DNA of 64,000 bases from DATBHM01 sp963772375 (GCA_963772375.1 CAVYXG010000001.1:1674001-1738000), one strand, 5' to 3'; positions 16,503-25,095 are shown, numbered from the stretch's first letter. Program-made: numbers and translations. The notes: a model not told the origin generated them from the letters alone.

Positions 16503-17432
16503 GTGCTCACATACCTGCAGGCGATCGTGATGGGGGTGACCCAGGGGATCACCGAGCTGTTCCCCATCGCAAGCCTGGCCCAGGCCGTGATCCTGCCCAC
16601 CGTCCTCGGGTGGGACAACCTGGCGAACGCCCAGGCCAAGCCGGAGTCGTTCTTCCTCGCGTTCCTCGTCGGGATGCACGTGGCGACGGCCACCGCGCTC
16701 CTCATCTACTTCCGGAGCGAATGGCGCAAGATCATCAGCGGGTTCTTCCACACGCTGGGCGCCGGGGCGAGGGAGCGCAGGGCGCCGTGGTCGGTGATGC
16801 GGACATCCGACCAGCGCCTCGCCTGGCTGCTCATCGTCGCCACCATCCCGGCCGGGCTCGCCGGGGCCCTGCTGGAGCACGTATTCCGGGTGGTGTTCGC
16901 CAAGCCGCTGTTCGCGGCGGTGTTCCTCATGGTGAACGGCCTGATCCTCGCGATCGGGGAACGGTTCAGGAGGCGGGCGGAGGTCAAGGCGGTCGCAGCA
17001 GCGCACGGCACCTACGAGGGAACGGAGTTCCGCCGGCTCGACACGCTCGAGTTCAAGGAGGCCCTCATCATCGGCGTGGCGCAGATCTTCGCGCTGATCG
17101 CGGGCATCAGCCGCTCGGGCATCACCATGGTGGCCGGGCTCGTGCGAGGCCTGTCGCACGAGGACGCTGCGCGCTTCTCGTTCCTGCTGGCGACGCCCAT
17201 CATCCTCGCGGCCGGCGTCTACAAGCTGCCGGACCTGCTCGGGCCGCTCGGGAACGGGATCCGCGGGCAGGTGCTGGTGGGCAGCATCGCGGCGGGGATC
17301 GCGGCGTACTTCTCGGTCCGGTTCCTGATGAAGTACTTCGAGACGAAGACCCTGAAGCCGTTCGCGATCTTCTGCCTCGTCGAGGGGGCGATCTGCACCG
17401 CCGCGTTCCTGCTGGCGGGCAAGGGCTTCTGA
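16503..17432 (+). CDS. uppP: Undecaprenyl-diphosphatase UppP, active-site variant
   Basis: A 309-residue polytopic enzyme of the BacA/UppP family, which recycles the C55 lipid carrier for cell-wall synthesis. The first motif reads GVTQGITELFPIASLAQ: the QxxxE pair is kept, but the usual SSxGH histidine is Q27. The second motif GISRSGIT is standard. Start GTG 16503 follows GGAGGAGG. The His-to-Gln change could lower activity or mark a subfamily with another substrate. Membrane spans and length are otherwise normal. Confidence 0.85.
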   Translation: MLTYLQAIVMGVTQGITELFPIASLAQAVILPTVLGWDNLANAQAKPESFFLAFLVGMHVATATALLIYFRSEWRKIISGFFHTLGAGARERRAPWSVMRTSDQRLAWLLIVATIPAGLAGALLEHVFRVVFAKPLFAAVFLMVNGLILAIGERFRRRAEVKAVAAAHGTYEGTEFRRLDTLEFKEALIIGVAQIFALIAGISRSGITMVAGLVRGLSHEDAARFSFLLATPIILAAGVYKLPDLLGPLGNGIRGQVLVGSIAAGIAAYFSVRFLMKYFETKTLKPFAIFCLVEGAICTAAFLLAGKGF

Positions 17433-17490
17433 ACGAACCCACCATCCGGCGGGCGTTCGTACACTTGCGCTTCATGGGGGCGGCCACGCC

Positions 17491-18678
17491 GTGACGGCGC
17501 TCGGATGGCTGGTCGCGGCGGTCGCGACGCTCGTCGCGGCGGCCGTCGCGGTGGCCCTCGCCCGGCAGCGCCGTCGGATGGCCGACGCCGCCGCCGCAGC
17601 CGCCGGCCACGTGGCCGAGCGCGACGCCCGGGCGGCCGACCTCACCGAGCGGATCCGAACGCGCGAGGAGATCCTCTCGACCATCGGCGACGGCATCGTC
17701 CTGTTCGCACCCGACGGGCGCGTGGCCTACGCCAACCCCGCCGCCCGGGCCCTCCTGGGGCGGCGGTTCGCCTCGGCCGGCGAGGTCACGCCGGAGTCCC
17801 TGCGGGCCGCGGTCTCGCGCGCGGGCACGCTCCCCGCCGGGCAGGCGCCCGCCCTGCCGGTGCAGGCCGAGTTCGAGACCGGCGGGCGGATCATCGAGGC
17901 CTCCGCCATCCGGGCCGGGGGCGGCGCCGTGGTCGTCGTGGCCCGCGACCGGACCGCCGAGCGTCAAGTCGAACGGGTCCGGCGGGACTTCGTCGCCAAC
18001 GCGTCCCACGAGCTGAAGACCCCGGTCGCGTCGATCCAGGCCCTCGCGGAGACGCTCCACCACGCGGCGGCCGACGACCCGGCCGCGCAGGAGCGGTTCC
18101 TGCAGCGCCTTGAGCAGGAGGCCGTCCGGCTGACCCGGCTGGTCGGCGACCTGCTCGACCTGTCGCGCCTCGAGGGCGGGCTGGGCGAGCCGGGCGCCGT
18201 CGACCTGACGCGGGTGCTGACCGAGGAGGCCGAGCGGCTCCGGCCCAGGGCCGAGGGCGCCGGCCTCCGGCTGGTCGTCGACGCGCCGGCCCCGGTCGGC
18301 GTGCTGGGCTCGGAGAGCGACCTGGGGCTGATGATCCACAACCTGCTCGACAACGCGATCCGGTACAGCCCGGACGGAGGGGAGGTCCGGGCGGCGCTGG
18401 CGGGCCGCGACGCCGACGCGGAGCTTCGCATCACGGACACCGGGCTGGGCATCCCCGCCCGGGACCTGGACCGGGTGTTCGAACGGTTCTATCGGGTCGA
18501 CCCCGCCCGCAGCCGCAGCACCGGCGGCACGGGCCTCGGCCTCGCCATCGTCCGGCACGTGGCCGAGTCCCACGGCGGCGTCGTCGAGGTTCGGAGCGTC
18601 CTCGGGGCCGGATCGACGTTCGTCGTGCGCATCCCACTGGCCGAGACCTCCGGGCCGCCGGCCGCGGCGGTCTCGTAG
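17491..18678 (+). CDS. Sensor histidine kinase, SenX3/PhoR-like
   Basis: A 395-residue kinase. An N-terminal hydrophobic segment (5-23) is followed by a PAS-like domain (EILSTIGDGIVLFAPDGRV, about 60-155) and the HisKA motif FVANASHELKTPV with H173. The ATPase domain has the N box NLLDNAIRYSP, G1 DTGLGIP, F box FERFYR and G2 GTGLGLAIV. One membrane segment plus PAS is the layout of SenX3, the partner of RegX3 in mycobacteria. It is orphan here; the likely partner is the regulator at 2880, 14 kb away. Start is GTG 17491. Confidence 0.88.
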   Translation: MTALGWLVAAVATLVAAAVAVALARQRRRMADAAAAAAGHVAERDARAADLTERIRTREEILSTIGDGIVLFAPDGRVAYANPAARALLGRRFASAGEVTPESLRAAVSRAGTLPAGQAPALPVQAEFETGGRIIEASAIRAGGGAVVVVARDRTAERQVERVRRDFVANASHELKTPVASIQALAETLHHAAADDPAAQERFLQRLEQEAVRLTRLVGDLLDLSRLEGGLGEPGAVDLTRVLTEEAERLRPRAEGAGLRLVVDAPAPVGVLGSESDLGLMIHNLLDNAIRYSPDGGEVRAALAGRDADAELRITDTGLGIPARDLDRVFERFYRVDPARSRSTGGTGLGLAIVRHVAESHGGVVEVRSVLGAGSTFVVRIPLAETSGPPAAAVS

Positions 18679-18717
18679 CGCGGCGGCCCCGCGGCCCGGC
18701 TATCCTCGGCTGCACCG

Positions 18718-19359
18718 ATGCCGCTCCTGCTGCTCATCCGCCATGCGCTCACCGAGGCCACCGGCCGGTCGCTCACCGGCTGGACGCCCGGCGTGCACCT
18801 GTCCGAACAGGGCCGGGGGCAGGCCCGCGCGCTCGCCGAGCGGCTCACGCCCGTCCCGATCGCGGCCATGTACTCGAGCCCCCTGGAACGCTGCCTGGAG
18901 ACGGCGGAGCCGGTCGCCGCCCAGAAGCGCCTGTCCGTGACCCGGGTGGACGACCTCGGCGAGGTCCGGTACGGGGACTGGACCGGGCGCACGCTCGCCC
19001 AGCTCACCCGGACCCGGCTGTGGAAGACCGTGCAGAGCGCCCCGTCGAACGCCCGGTTCCCGAACGGCGAGAGCCTCCTGGAGGTGCAGGGGCGGGCCGC
19101 CCGAGAGGTCGGGCGCATCGCCGCGATGCACCCCCGCGGCGTGGTGGCGGCGTTCTCGCACGGCGACGTCATCCGGCTGCTGCTCGCGCACTTCAGTGGG
19201 GTGCACGTGGACCTGTTCCAGCGGCTGGTCGTCTCCCCGGCGTCGGTGACGGCGATCGCGCTCGGCGACGGTGTTCCCCGAATCCTGAAGGTGAACGACA
19301 CCGGCGCGGTGGCCGACCTCATCCCTCCGAAGCCGCGCCCCCGGAAGATGGGAACATGA
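18718..19359 (+). CDS. MSMEG_4193-family histidine phosphatase
   Basis: A 213-residue phosphoglycerate-mutase-like protein. The catalytic motif is LIRHALTEATG (RH at 8-9); then YSSPLERCLETAEPV, the glutamate region EVRYGDWTG and the second histidine in AFSHGDVIRL. It matches the MSMEG_4193 family, which in actinobacteria precedes DUF3090 and SCO1664 genes as here. True substrate is unknown. Spacing to the next gene is four bases, so it is the first gene of a three-gene operon. Confidence 0.9.
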   Translation: MPLLLLIRHALTEATGRSLTGWTPGVHLSEQGRGQARALAERLTPVPIAAMYSSPLERCLETAEPVAAQKRLSVTRVDDLGEVRYGDWTGRTLAQLTRTRLWKTVQSAPSNARFPNGESLLEVQGRAAREVGRIAAMHPRGVVAAFSHGDVIRLLLAHFSGVHVDLFQRLVVSPASVTAIALGDGVPRILKVNDTGAVADLIPPKPRPRKMGT

Positions 19360-19363
19360 CCGC

Positions 19364-20086
19364 ATGACCTCGATGGACCTCGACCCGGTCGACCGGATCA
19401 CCGCCGGGGCGGTCGGGCCGCCCGGTCAGCGGACGTTCTACCTCCAGGCCCGCAAGGGCGACGACGTGGCGACGCTCATGGTCGAGAAGCAGCAGGTCCA
19501 GCTGCTCTCGGCCTCGATCCTCGAGATCCTGGCGCGGGTCGGCAAGGAGACCGGCGATGGCCCCGACGAGTCGGCGATGGCGCTCGAGGAGCCGGTCGAG
19601 CCGATGTGGCGGGCCGGCCGGCTGTCGATCGGCTACCTCGAGGACCGCGACCTCCTGCTCCTCGAGATCCACGAGCTGGTGCCGGAGGAGGACGAGTCCG
19701 AGTCCGAGTCCGAGTCCGACGAGTCCGAGGGCGACGAGGACGACGGGCTTCCCGGGGCGCCGGCGGAGGCGGTCCAGGAGGCCGTGGTCGAGGAGGCGGT
19801 GGCCGAACGGCTGGAGGCCATCGAGGAGCTCGAGGACCTGGAGACGCCCGACACGATCGAGGCGATCGAGGCGATGGAGGCCATGGAGGCCGTGGACGAA
19901 CCGGAGGGCGAGCGCGTGCGGATGTTCGCCACGCGCGAACAGATGCTGTCGCTCTCCCGCCACGGCGCACTGGTGGCCTCCCGGGGCCGTCCCACGTGCC
20001 AATTCTGCGGCAACCCGATCGACCCCGAGGGGCACGTCTGCCCGGCGATGAACGGCCACGGCAAGATCGACCGCTCGGACCGGTGA
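19364..20086 (+). CDS. DUF3090 protein with acidic insertion
   Basis: A 240-residue DUF3090 protein. The core is seen in the N-terminal QRTFYLQARKGDDVATLMVEK and MWRAGRLSIGYLEDRD, and in the C-terminal CQFCGNPIDPEGHVCPAMNGH, a zinc ribbon-like end. Between them residues about 107-183 form a low-complexity stretch of Glu, Asp and Ser, longer than I know for this family (usually near 190-200 residues in total). The DNA there has tandem GAGTCC repeats. Function is unknown; the stop overlaps the next start as GTGA. Confidence 0.88.
   Translation: MTSMDLDPVDRITAGAVGPPGQRTFYLQARKGDDVATLMVEKQQVQLLSASILEILARVGKETGDGPDESAMALEEPVEPMWRAGRLSIGYLEDRDLLLLEIHELVPEEDESESESESDESEGDEDDGLPGAPAEAVQEAVVEEAVAERLEAIEELEDLETPDTIEAIEAMEAMEAVDEPEGERVRMFATREQMLSLSRHGALVASRGRPTCQFCGNPIDPEGHVCPAMNGHGKIDRSDR
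19694..19726 (+). repeat. GAGTCC hexanucleotide repeat in the DUF3090 gene
   Basis: Four tandem GAGTCC units (19694-19717), then GAC and one more GAGTCC (19721-19726). They encode Glu-Ser pairs. Six-base steps keep the frame, so slippage would only change the length of the acidic linker. Confidence 0.8.
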
Positions 20087-20793
20087 ACCCCTCGAAGGCC
20101 CTCACCGAGGGCTCGCTGGAGGTGCTCGGGCTGCTCCCCCGCTCCTCCAACTCCACGTTCCTGGCCCGCGCCCGTGCCGACGGAGACGAGGAGCTCGTCG
20201 TGTACAAGCCCCGCCGGGGCGAGGCGCCGCTGTGGGACTTCCCCGAGGGAACGCTCTGCCAGCGGGAGGTCGCCGCATACGCCGTTGCGCGCGCGCTCGG
20301 GTGGCCGGACGTCCCGCCCACCGTGCTCCGCGACGGTCCGGCCGGGGAGGGGTCGGTGCAGCTGTTCGTCGAGTTCGATCCCGCCCAGCACTACTTCACG
20401 ATGGCCGAGGAACCGGACCGGCAGGACGAGTTCCGCCGCATCGCGGCGTTCGACCTCATCGTGAACAACGCCGACCGGAAGTCGGGCCATTGCCTGTGCG
20501 CCAGCGACGGCGGCCGCGTGTTCGTGATCGACCACGGCGTGAGCTTCTCGATCGAGCCGAAGCTCCGCACGGTGATCTGGGAGTTCGCCGGCGAACCGAT
20601 CCCCCCCGAGCTCCGCGAGGACGCCCGGCGGCTGGCCGAGGCGCTCGCGGACGGGCCGCTCCGCGACGAGCTCCGGCCGCTCCTCGACGACGACGAGGTC
20701 GCCGTCACCGCCCACCGGGCGCTCGCCGTGGCCGGGGCCGAGCGGTTCCCCCATCCCACCGGCGGGCGCCCCTATCCATGGCCGCCGGTGTGA
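20083..20793 (+). CDS. SCO1664-family kinase-like protein
   Basis: A 236-residue protein matching the SCO1664 family, with a fold like HipA or PI3/PI4 kinases: LVVYKPRRGEAPLWDFPEGTL (nucleotide-binding lysine), REVAAYAVARALGWP, FDLIVNNADRKSGHCL (catalytic loop) and FVIDHGVSFS (metal Asp). GTG at 20083 overlaps the DUF3090 stop as GTGA. This trio is conserved among actinobacteria and has been linked by co-occurrence to mycothiol metabolism; direct function is unproven. Confidence 0.88.
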   Translation: MNPSKALTEGSLEVLGLLPRSSNSTFLARARADGDEELVVYKPRRGEAPLWDFPEGTLCQREVAAYAVARALGWPDVPPTVLRDGPAGEGSVQLFVEFDPAQHYFTMAEEPDRQDEFRRIAAFDLIVNNADRKSGHCLCASDGGRVFVIDHGVSFSIEPKLRTVIWEFAGEPIPPELREDARRLAEALADGPLRDELRPLLDDDEVAVTAHRALAVAGAERFPHPTGGRPYPWPPV

Positions 20794-20838
20794 TGCGCCG
20801 ATCTCACGCCGGCCGCCCCCCGAGCGTTCCGTAACGTG

Positions 20839-21327
20839 ATGGAACGAACCGCCATCCCGCCGTTCAGCGTGTTCCTCGAGGAGCACCGTTCGATCGTGTA
20901 CCGGTTCCTGGCGGCGACGGTCGGCCGCGACCACGCGGACGACTGCTTCCAGGAGACGTTCCTGTCGGCGCTGAAGGCGTACCCGCGCCTGCGGCCCGAC
21001 TCGAACCTCCGGGCGTGGGTGATGGCGATCGCGACCAACAAGGCGATGGACCACGGCCGGCGCCTCCAGCGGTCCGCCGTGCCGGTGGCCGACGTGCCCG
21101 AGCGGGCCGCATCGCCGCCGGAGGACGACGGCGCCGACCCCGAAGTGTGGGCGGCGGTCCGCGGGCTGCCCCCGCTCCAACAGGCGGCGGTGGTCCAGCG
21201 ATACGTCCTGGACCTGACGTACGCGGAGGTGGCCGAGGCCATCGGCACGTCCGAGGAGGCCGCCCGGGCCAACGCGTACGAGGGCCGAAAGAAGCTCCGG
21301 GCAGCCCTGGGAGGACACGAACGATGA
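20839..21327 (+). CDS. ECF-type sigma-70 family RNA polymerase sigma factor
   Basis: A 162-residue protein with sigma-70 region 2 (FLEEHRSIVYRFL, then DHADDCFQETFLSALKAYP) and region 4 (LPPLQQAAVVQRYVLDLTY, helix-turn-helix EVAEAIGTSEEAARANAYEG). ECF-sized. ATG at 20839 or GTG at 20836; neither has a ribosome site. Its ATGA overlap with ogt means the two are translated together. No dedicated anti-sigma gene is adjacent. Confidence 0.88.
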   Translation: MERTAIPPFSVFLEEHRSIVYRFLAATVGRDHADDCFQETFLSALKAYPRLRPDSNLRAWVMAIATNKAMDHGRRLQRSAVPVADVPERAASPPEDDGADPEVWAAVRGLPPLQQAAVVQRYVLDLTYAEVAEAIGTSEEAARANAYEGRKKLRAALGGHER

Positions 21328-21935
21328 CGAACCCCGACACCTTCGACACCGCGCTCCGCCGCCTCGACGTCGACGCCCGGTCGCTGGCCGCCGCTGCCGC
21401 GCTCACCGACGCAGCGCGCGAGACGGGCCTCCTCGACGTGGCCTACGCCACCGTGGACTCGCCGTTCGGGCCGCTGCTGGTCGCGACCACGCGGCGGGGC
21501 CTGGTCCGGCTGGCCTACCCGAACGAACCGGCCGACGACGCGCTGGACGAGCTCGCCGCGTTGGTGTCGCCCCGGGTGCTGGAGGCGCCGGCCTCGCTCG
21601 ACGCCGTGCGGCGCCAGCTCGACGAGTACTTCGAGGGCGACCGGCGGCGGTTCGACACCAGGATCGACTGGTCGCTGACGAAGGGATTCACCACCAGGGT
21701 GCTGCAGGCCACCGCGCGGGTGCCGTTCGGCTCGGTCACCACCTACCGCGAGGTCGCCGGAAAGGCCGGCAACGACCGCGCCTACCGCGCGGCCGGCAAC
21801 GCCCTGGGCTCGAACCCCATCCCCATCGTCGTGCCCTGCCACCGGGTGCTCCACTCGGGCGGGGGCCTGGGCGGCTATACGGGCGGGCTGGAGCGCAAGG
21901 AGTTCCTGCTTCGGCTGGAGGGGGTCCTGGCCTGA
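21324..21935 (+). CDS. ogt: Methylated-DNA-protein cysteine methyltransferase with N-terminal extension
   Basis: A 203-residue O6-alkylguanine repair protein. The active cysteine is C172 in VVPCHRVL; the DNA-binding helix is RVPFGSVTTYREVA, and the arginine finger region is RAYRAAGNALGSNP. It takes the alkyl group from O6-methylguanine. The first 38 residues (TFDTALRRLDVDARSLAAA) lie outside the usual domain. The overlap with the sigma factor gene suggests co-regulation. Confidence 0.93.
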   Translation: MTNPDTFDTALRRLDVDARSLAAAAALTDAARETGLLDVAYATVDSPFGPLLVATTRRGLVRLAYPNEPADDALDELAALVSPRVLEAPASLDAVRRQLDEYFEGDRRRFDTRIDWSLTKGFTTRVLQATARVPFGSVTTYREVAGKAGNDRAYRAAGNALGSNPIPIVVPCHRVLHSGGGLGGYTGGLERKEFLLRLEGVLA

Positions 21936-21955
21936 TCCCGGGGTAGGTTCAGGAC

Positions 21956-22381
21956 ATGAACCGAACGGAGGCGCAGGTGCGGTTCGCCGAGGCCCGCATG
22001 GCGCACCTGGCCACGGTCGCCCCCGGCGGCCGGCCCCACCTCGTGCCGTGCACGTTCGCCATGCTCGGCGACTGGGTGGTCACGGCGATCGACGAGAAGC
22101 CGAAGCGGACCAAGGCGCTGCAGCGCCTGGTGAACATCCGGTCCGATCCGCGGGTCGCCGTGCTCGTCGACCGGTACGCCGAGGACTGGACGCGGTTGTG
22201 GTGGGTGCGGGCCGACGGCACGGCGGTGATCGAGGAGGAGGGCCCCGACCGCGAGGCGGCGATCGGAGCGCTCACGGCCAAGTACCCCCAGTACGTGGCC
22301 CAACCACCCACCGGCCCGGCGATCGTCGTGGTGGTCGACGCCTGGCGGTGGTGGTCGGCCGGGCCCGGAGCCGACCCCTAA
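21956..22381 (+). CDS. PPOX-class F420-dependent oxidoreductase (TIGR03668-like)
   Basis: A 141-residue split-barrel flavin/F420 protein: ARMAHLATVAPGGRPHLVPC, then RTKALQRLVNIRSDPRVAVLVDRY and WWVRADGTA. This is the TIGR03668 (Rv0121-like) subgroup, which is thought to use coenzyme F420; substrate is unknown. ATG at 21956. It lies 20 bases after ogt. The stop overlaps the convergent NadD-like gene by four bases. Confidence 0.85.
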   Translation: MNRTEAQVRFAEARMAHLATVAPGGRPHLVPCTFAMLGDWVVTAIDEKPKRTKALQRLVNIRSDPRVAVLVDRYAEDWTRLWWVRADGTAVIEEEGPDREAAIGALTAKYPQYVAQPPTGPAIVVVVDAWRWWSAGPGADP

Positions 22382-23079
22382 GCGCCCCGCTCGCGCCGGA
22401 CCGCCCGGGTGACCGCGGCCAGGGCCTCCGGCGGAACCAGCAGGGACACGTCCCCGCCCGCACGCGCCAGCTCCCGGACCGCCCGCGACGAGATCGCGGC
22501 CACCTCGGGGTCGACGTCCAGCGCTTCGACCAAGGCGGCGTGCCCCAACGAGGCGGCTGCCGCCAGCGCGGCTCCCGCGTCCTCCCCGGCCCGCACGGCG
22601 TAGCGAACGTCGGCCGCGCCGAACAGCTCGCCGAGCGCCGCGTCGGGCTCGTCGTACCACCGCGGGTCGAACAGCTGGGCCAGCTTGTCCGAACCCAGGA
22701 CGACCGAGATCGCCGCGCCGGGGAACCGCTCCCCGGCGGCGGCGACCTGGTCGGCCAGGAGCCCGTGGGAGCAGAGCCCGACCGCCAGGCCCGGTCGTCC
22801 GTCGCAGACGGCGGCGAGCACGCGGAGCCGTTCGGACTCCGACAGCAGCGGTCCGGCGACGCCGGATTCCTTCGGCAGCGTGCGGACGGAGTAGGTGAGG
22901 ACGACCAGCTCGGCGTCCCCCGAGGCGGCACGGGCCAGCTCGAGGTGGGCGTTCGTCACCGGGTCGAAGGACCCGGCGAGCAGCGCGACCGAGGCCGGGC
23001 CGGCCTCGCGGTCCGGCCACAGGACCAGCCGCGGGTCCTCGCTCGACCGCAGCTCCGCCAGCACCGTCGCGGGGTCCAT
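22378..23079 (-). CDS. NadD-like nucleotidyltransferase
   Basis: A 233-residue protein with the nucleotidylyltransferase signature LLAGSFDPVTNAHLELAR near residue 42, SVVLGSDKLAQLFDPRWYD in the middle and AISSRAVRELARAG near the end (ISSTxIR-like). These features are those of nicotinate-nucleotide adenylyltransferase relatives. The second histidine position of HxGH is kept as NAH. About 40 N-terminal residues precede the fold, unusual for true NadD, so substrate is uncertain. ATG at 23079 is 24 bases from the divergent eIF2B-like start. Confidence 0.75.
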   Translation of the reverse strand: MDPATVLAELRSSEDPRLVLWPDREAGPASVALLAGSFDPVTNAHLELARAASGDAELVVLTYSVRTLPKESGVAGPLLSESERLRVLAAVCDGRPGLAVGLCSHGLLADQVAAAGERFPGAAISVVLGSDKLAQLFDPRWYDEPDAALGELFGAADVRYAVRAGEDAGAALAAAASLGHAALVEALDVDPEVAAISSRAVRELARAGGDVSLLVPPEALAAVTRAVRRERGA

Positions 23080-23103
23080 CGGCCCGTACCATGGCACGAG
23101 GCC

Positions 23104-23871
23104 ATGACGGCGTGGGACGAGATCGAGACGCTGGCGCGCGACCGGACGATGGGCGCGGCCGAGACCGCGGATCGCGCCGCCCGCGTGCTGCCCGATATCC
23201 CCCCCGAGGAGCTGGCGGACGCCGTGGAGGCCCTCCTCGCCGGGCATCCCTGTATGGCCCCGCTGTGGCGGCTCGGCAACGCGGTGCTCACGGCGAAGGA
23301 CACCGCCGCAGCGGCGCAGCGGTTCCGTGACGAGATGGCCGGCGACTCGACGGCTGCGTTCGCCCTCAGCCCGGCGTTGCCCGGGCGGATCCTCACGATC
23401 TCGTCGTCCGCGACCGTGGTCGAGGCGCTCACCGTTCGCAAGCCCCGCACGGTGGTCTGCATGGAGTCGCGCCCCGGCGGCGAGGGACTGTCCATGGCCG
23501 GGGTGCTCAGCGCCTACAGCGACGTGGAGGTCGTGAACGACGACCTGGCCATCGCGGACGTCCCCGCGGAGGCGGTCCTGATCGGGGCGGACGCGGTCAC
23601 GCCCACATCCGTCGTCAACAAGGTGAAGTCCCTGGAGCTGGTGCTGGCCGCGGCCGCGGCGGAGATCCCCCGCTTCGTCGTGGCCGGGAGCGTGAAGCTC
23701 GTCCCCTGCGAGCTGCCGGTTCCCGAGCTGTTCCAGGCGGTCCCGCTGGAGCTGTTCACGGCCATCGCCCTGCCGGCGGGGCTGCTCCAGCCGGCCGACG
23801 CCGCGGCGCGGGCGGCCGCCGCGCCGATGCACCCGGCCCTGGTGGCGCTGGCGGGCAAGCTCGAGGCCTGA
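23104..23871 (+). CDS. eIF-2B alpha-like / ribose-1,5-bisphosphate isomerase-like protein
   Basis: A 255-residue protein of the IF-2B family. An N-terminal helical domain ends near residue 80; the Rossmann-like part has LTISSSATVVEAL, TVVCMESRPGGEG, VLIGADAVTPTSVVNKVKSL (catalytic Asp region) and PRFVVAGSVKL. Bacterial members act on sugar phosphates (methylthioribose-1-phosphate or ribose-1,5-bisphosphate isomerase); C and D motifs are present. No other pathway gene is adjacent, so substrate is unclear. ATG at 23104. Confidence 0.8.
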   Translation: MTAWDEIETLARDRTMGAAETADRAARVLPDIPPEELADAVEALLAGHPCMAPLWRLGNAVLTAKDTAAAAQRFRDEMAGDSTAAFALSPALPGRILTISSSATVVEALTVRKPRTVVCMESRPGGEGLSMAGVLSAYSDVEVVNDDLAIADVPAEAVLIGADAVTPTSVVNKVKSLELVLAAAAAEIPRFVVAGSVKLVPCELPVPELFQAVPLELFTAIALPAGLLQPADAAARAAAAPMHPALVALAGKLEA

Positions 23872-23911
23872 TCCCCCGAGCAAACCGAGGGCCGCTGTTA
23901 CGATCGACGAG

Positions 23912-24871
23912 ATGGAGCCTGAGGCCCCCTCCCAGGGGGCGACGTTCGAGACCTGCTACCGGCACCCGCACGAAGTGACCGGGGTCCACTGCACCCGGTG
24001 CGGCCGTCCGATCTGCCCGGAGTGCATGATCCCCGCGCCGGTCGGCTACCAGTGCCCGGAGTGCGTGGCCGAGGCCCGCAAGGCGTTCCGCCAGGGACCC
24101 GTCCGGCAGATCCGACAGGTCCGGCAGGCCTCCCTGACGAACATCACGCTCGGAATCCTCATCGCCATCTACCTCGTGCAGGTGCTGACCGGCCAGGGAC
24201 TGGGGCTCGGCCTCACCTCGAGCGGTGCCGACCCCCTGGTCGTCCACGGGGGGATGCAGCCCGCGAGCGTGGCCGCCGGCGACTACTACCGGCTGTTCAC
24301 CGCGATGTTCCTGCACCTGTCGCTGCTGCACATCCTGTTCAACGGGTGGGCCCTGCTGATCTTCGGGCGGTTCGTGGAACAGTCGCTCGGCCGGGCGGCC
24401 TTCGCCACGATCTTCCTGGTGGGTGGACTGTGCGGGAGCGTCGCGAGCTACCTGTTCGGCCCGCCCGGCGTGGTATCGGCCGGGGCGTCGGGGGCCATCG
24501 TCGCGCTGTTCGGGGCGTTCATCGCGTACAACTTCCGCCGGCGCCACGACCCGATGTCGCGCTCCAACCTGATGTCGGCGGTCATCATCATCCTGCTCAA
24601 CCTGTTCCTCACCCTGGGCGAGAGCGCGATCGACTGGCACGCGCACCTCGGCGGGCTCGTCGGGGGGCTGGTCCTCGGCGCGGTGTTCGACGGCTTCGGG
24701 CCCCGGCGTGCCCGCAACGCGATCCGGGTGGGGACGGTGGCCGTCCTCCTCGTCGTGCTGGTGGGGCTGGTCGGGTACCGGACTCAGGCGCTGCACTCCC
24801 AGTTCGGTTCAGCGCAGCTCGAGCTCGGAAGGCAGTGCCTGCTCCACCCGAACCTGCCTCCGTGCCGCTGA
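23912..24871 (+). CDS. Rhomboid family intramembrane serine protease
   Basis: A 319-residue protein. The N-terminal 55 residues are a B-box-like zinc domain: CYRHPHEVTG, CTRCGRPICPECM, CPECV. Six spans follow, with S193 in SAGASGAIVALFG and the catalytic histidine in DWHAHLGGL. N144 in HILFNGWALL stabilises the oxyanion. It cleaves membrane proteins within the bilayer. It is intact, with the usual actinobacterial layout of zinc domain plus rhomboid. ATG at 23912. Confidence 0.93.
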   Translation: MEPEAPSQGATFETCYRHPHEVTGVHCTRCGRPICPECMIPAPVGYQCPECVAEARKAFRQGPVRQIRQVRQASLTNITLGILIAIYLVQVLTGQGLGLGLTSSGADPLVVHGGMQPASVAAGDYYRLFTAMFLHLSLLHILFNGWALLIFGRFVEQSLGRAAFATIFLVGGLCGSVASYLFGPPGVVSAGASGAIVALFGAFIAYNFRRRHDPMSRSNLMSAVIIILLNLFLTLGESAIDWHAHLGGLVGGLVLGAVFDGFGPRRARNAIRVGTVAVLLVVLVGLVGYRTQALHSQFGSAQLELGRQCLLHPNLPPCR

Positions 24872-24894
24872 ATCCGGCTCGCTACTGCTTGGCG

Positions 24895-24931
24895 TCCCCG
24901 AAAACCTCCTTCTACTACCTCTCTCGACCGA
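24895..24931. repeat. Diverged repeat, copy 1
   Basis: Contains CCCGAAAACCTCCTTCTAC and continues to CTCGACC. It aligns with 25736-25772 (CCTGAAAACCTCTTTCCAC...CTCGACC), roughly three quarters identical by eye. Same orientation; the two copies flank the VOC gene. Nature unknown: the end of a mobile element or a shared 3' element of two relic genes. Confidence 0.4.
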
Positions 24932-25095
24932 TGCCGATCCCGCATCGAACCGGACCCGGGCTCCCGTAGCCGCCCGTGATCCCCGTCATCAGGTAGACGA
25001 CCTTGGTCTCCTGCGCGAACTCGAAGGTCGACAGGCACCGAGCGCTCACGTCACGACATTCTTCCGGTACGAGCCCGAGATGACGTTCGACCGCC
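24914..25095 (-). pseudogene. Unrecognised coding relic
   Basis: One minus-strand frame reads RHLGLVPEECRDVSAR, then FEFAQETKVVYLMTGITGG, and stops at 24914-24916. Third positions are almost all G or C as in real genes here, and the sequence looks protein-like, but no start or upstream domain is present. I do not recognise the family. It is a truncated C-terminal fragment or a very short gene. Confidence 0.35.

Noticed and set aside
14271..17159. Extending the CYTH-CHAD frame upstream to 17159
   Set aside because: Residues before MARDREVEWQL run through the zinc-ribbon gene and antisense to uppP. ATG 15968 starts the domain exactly.
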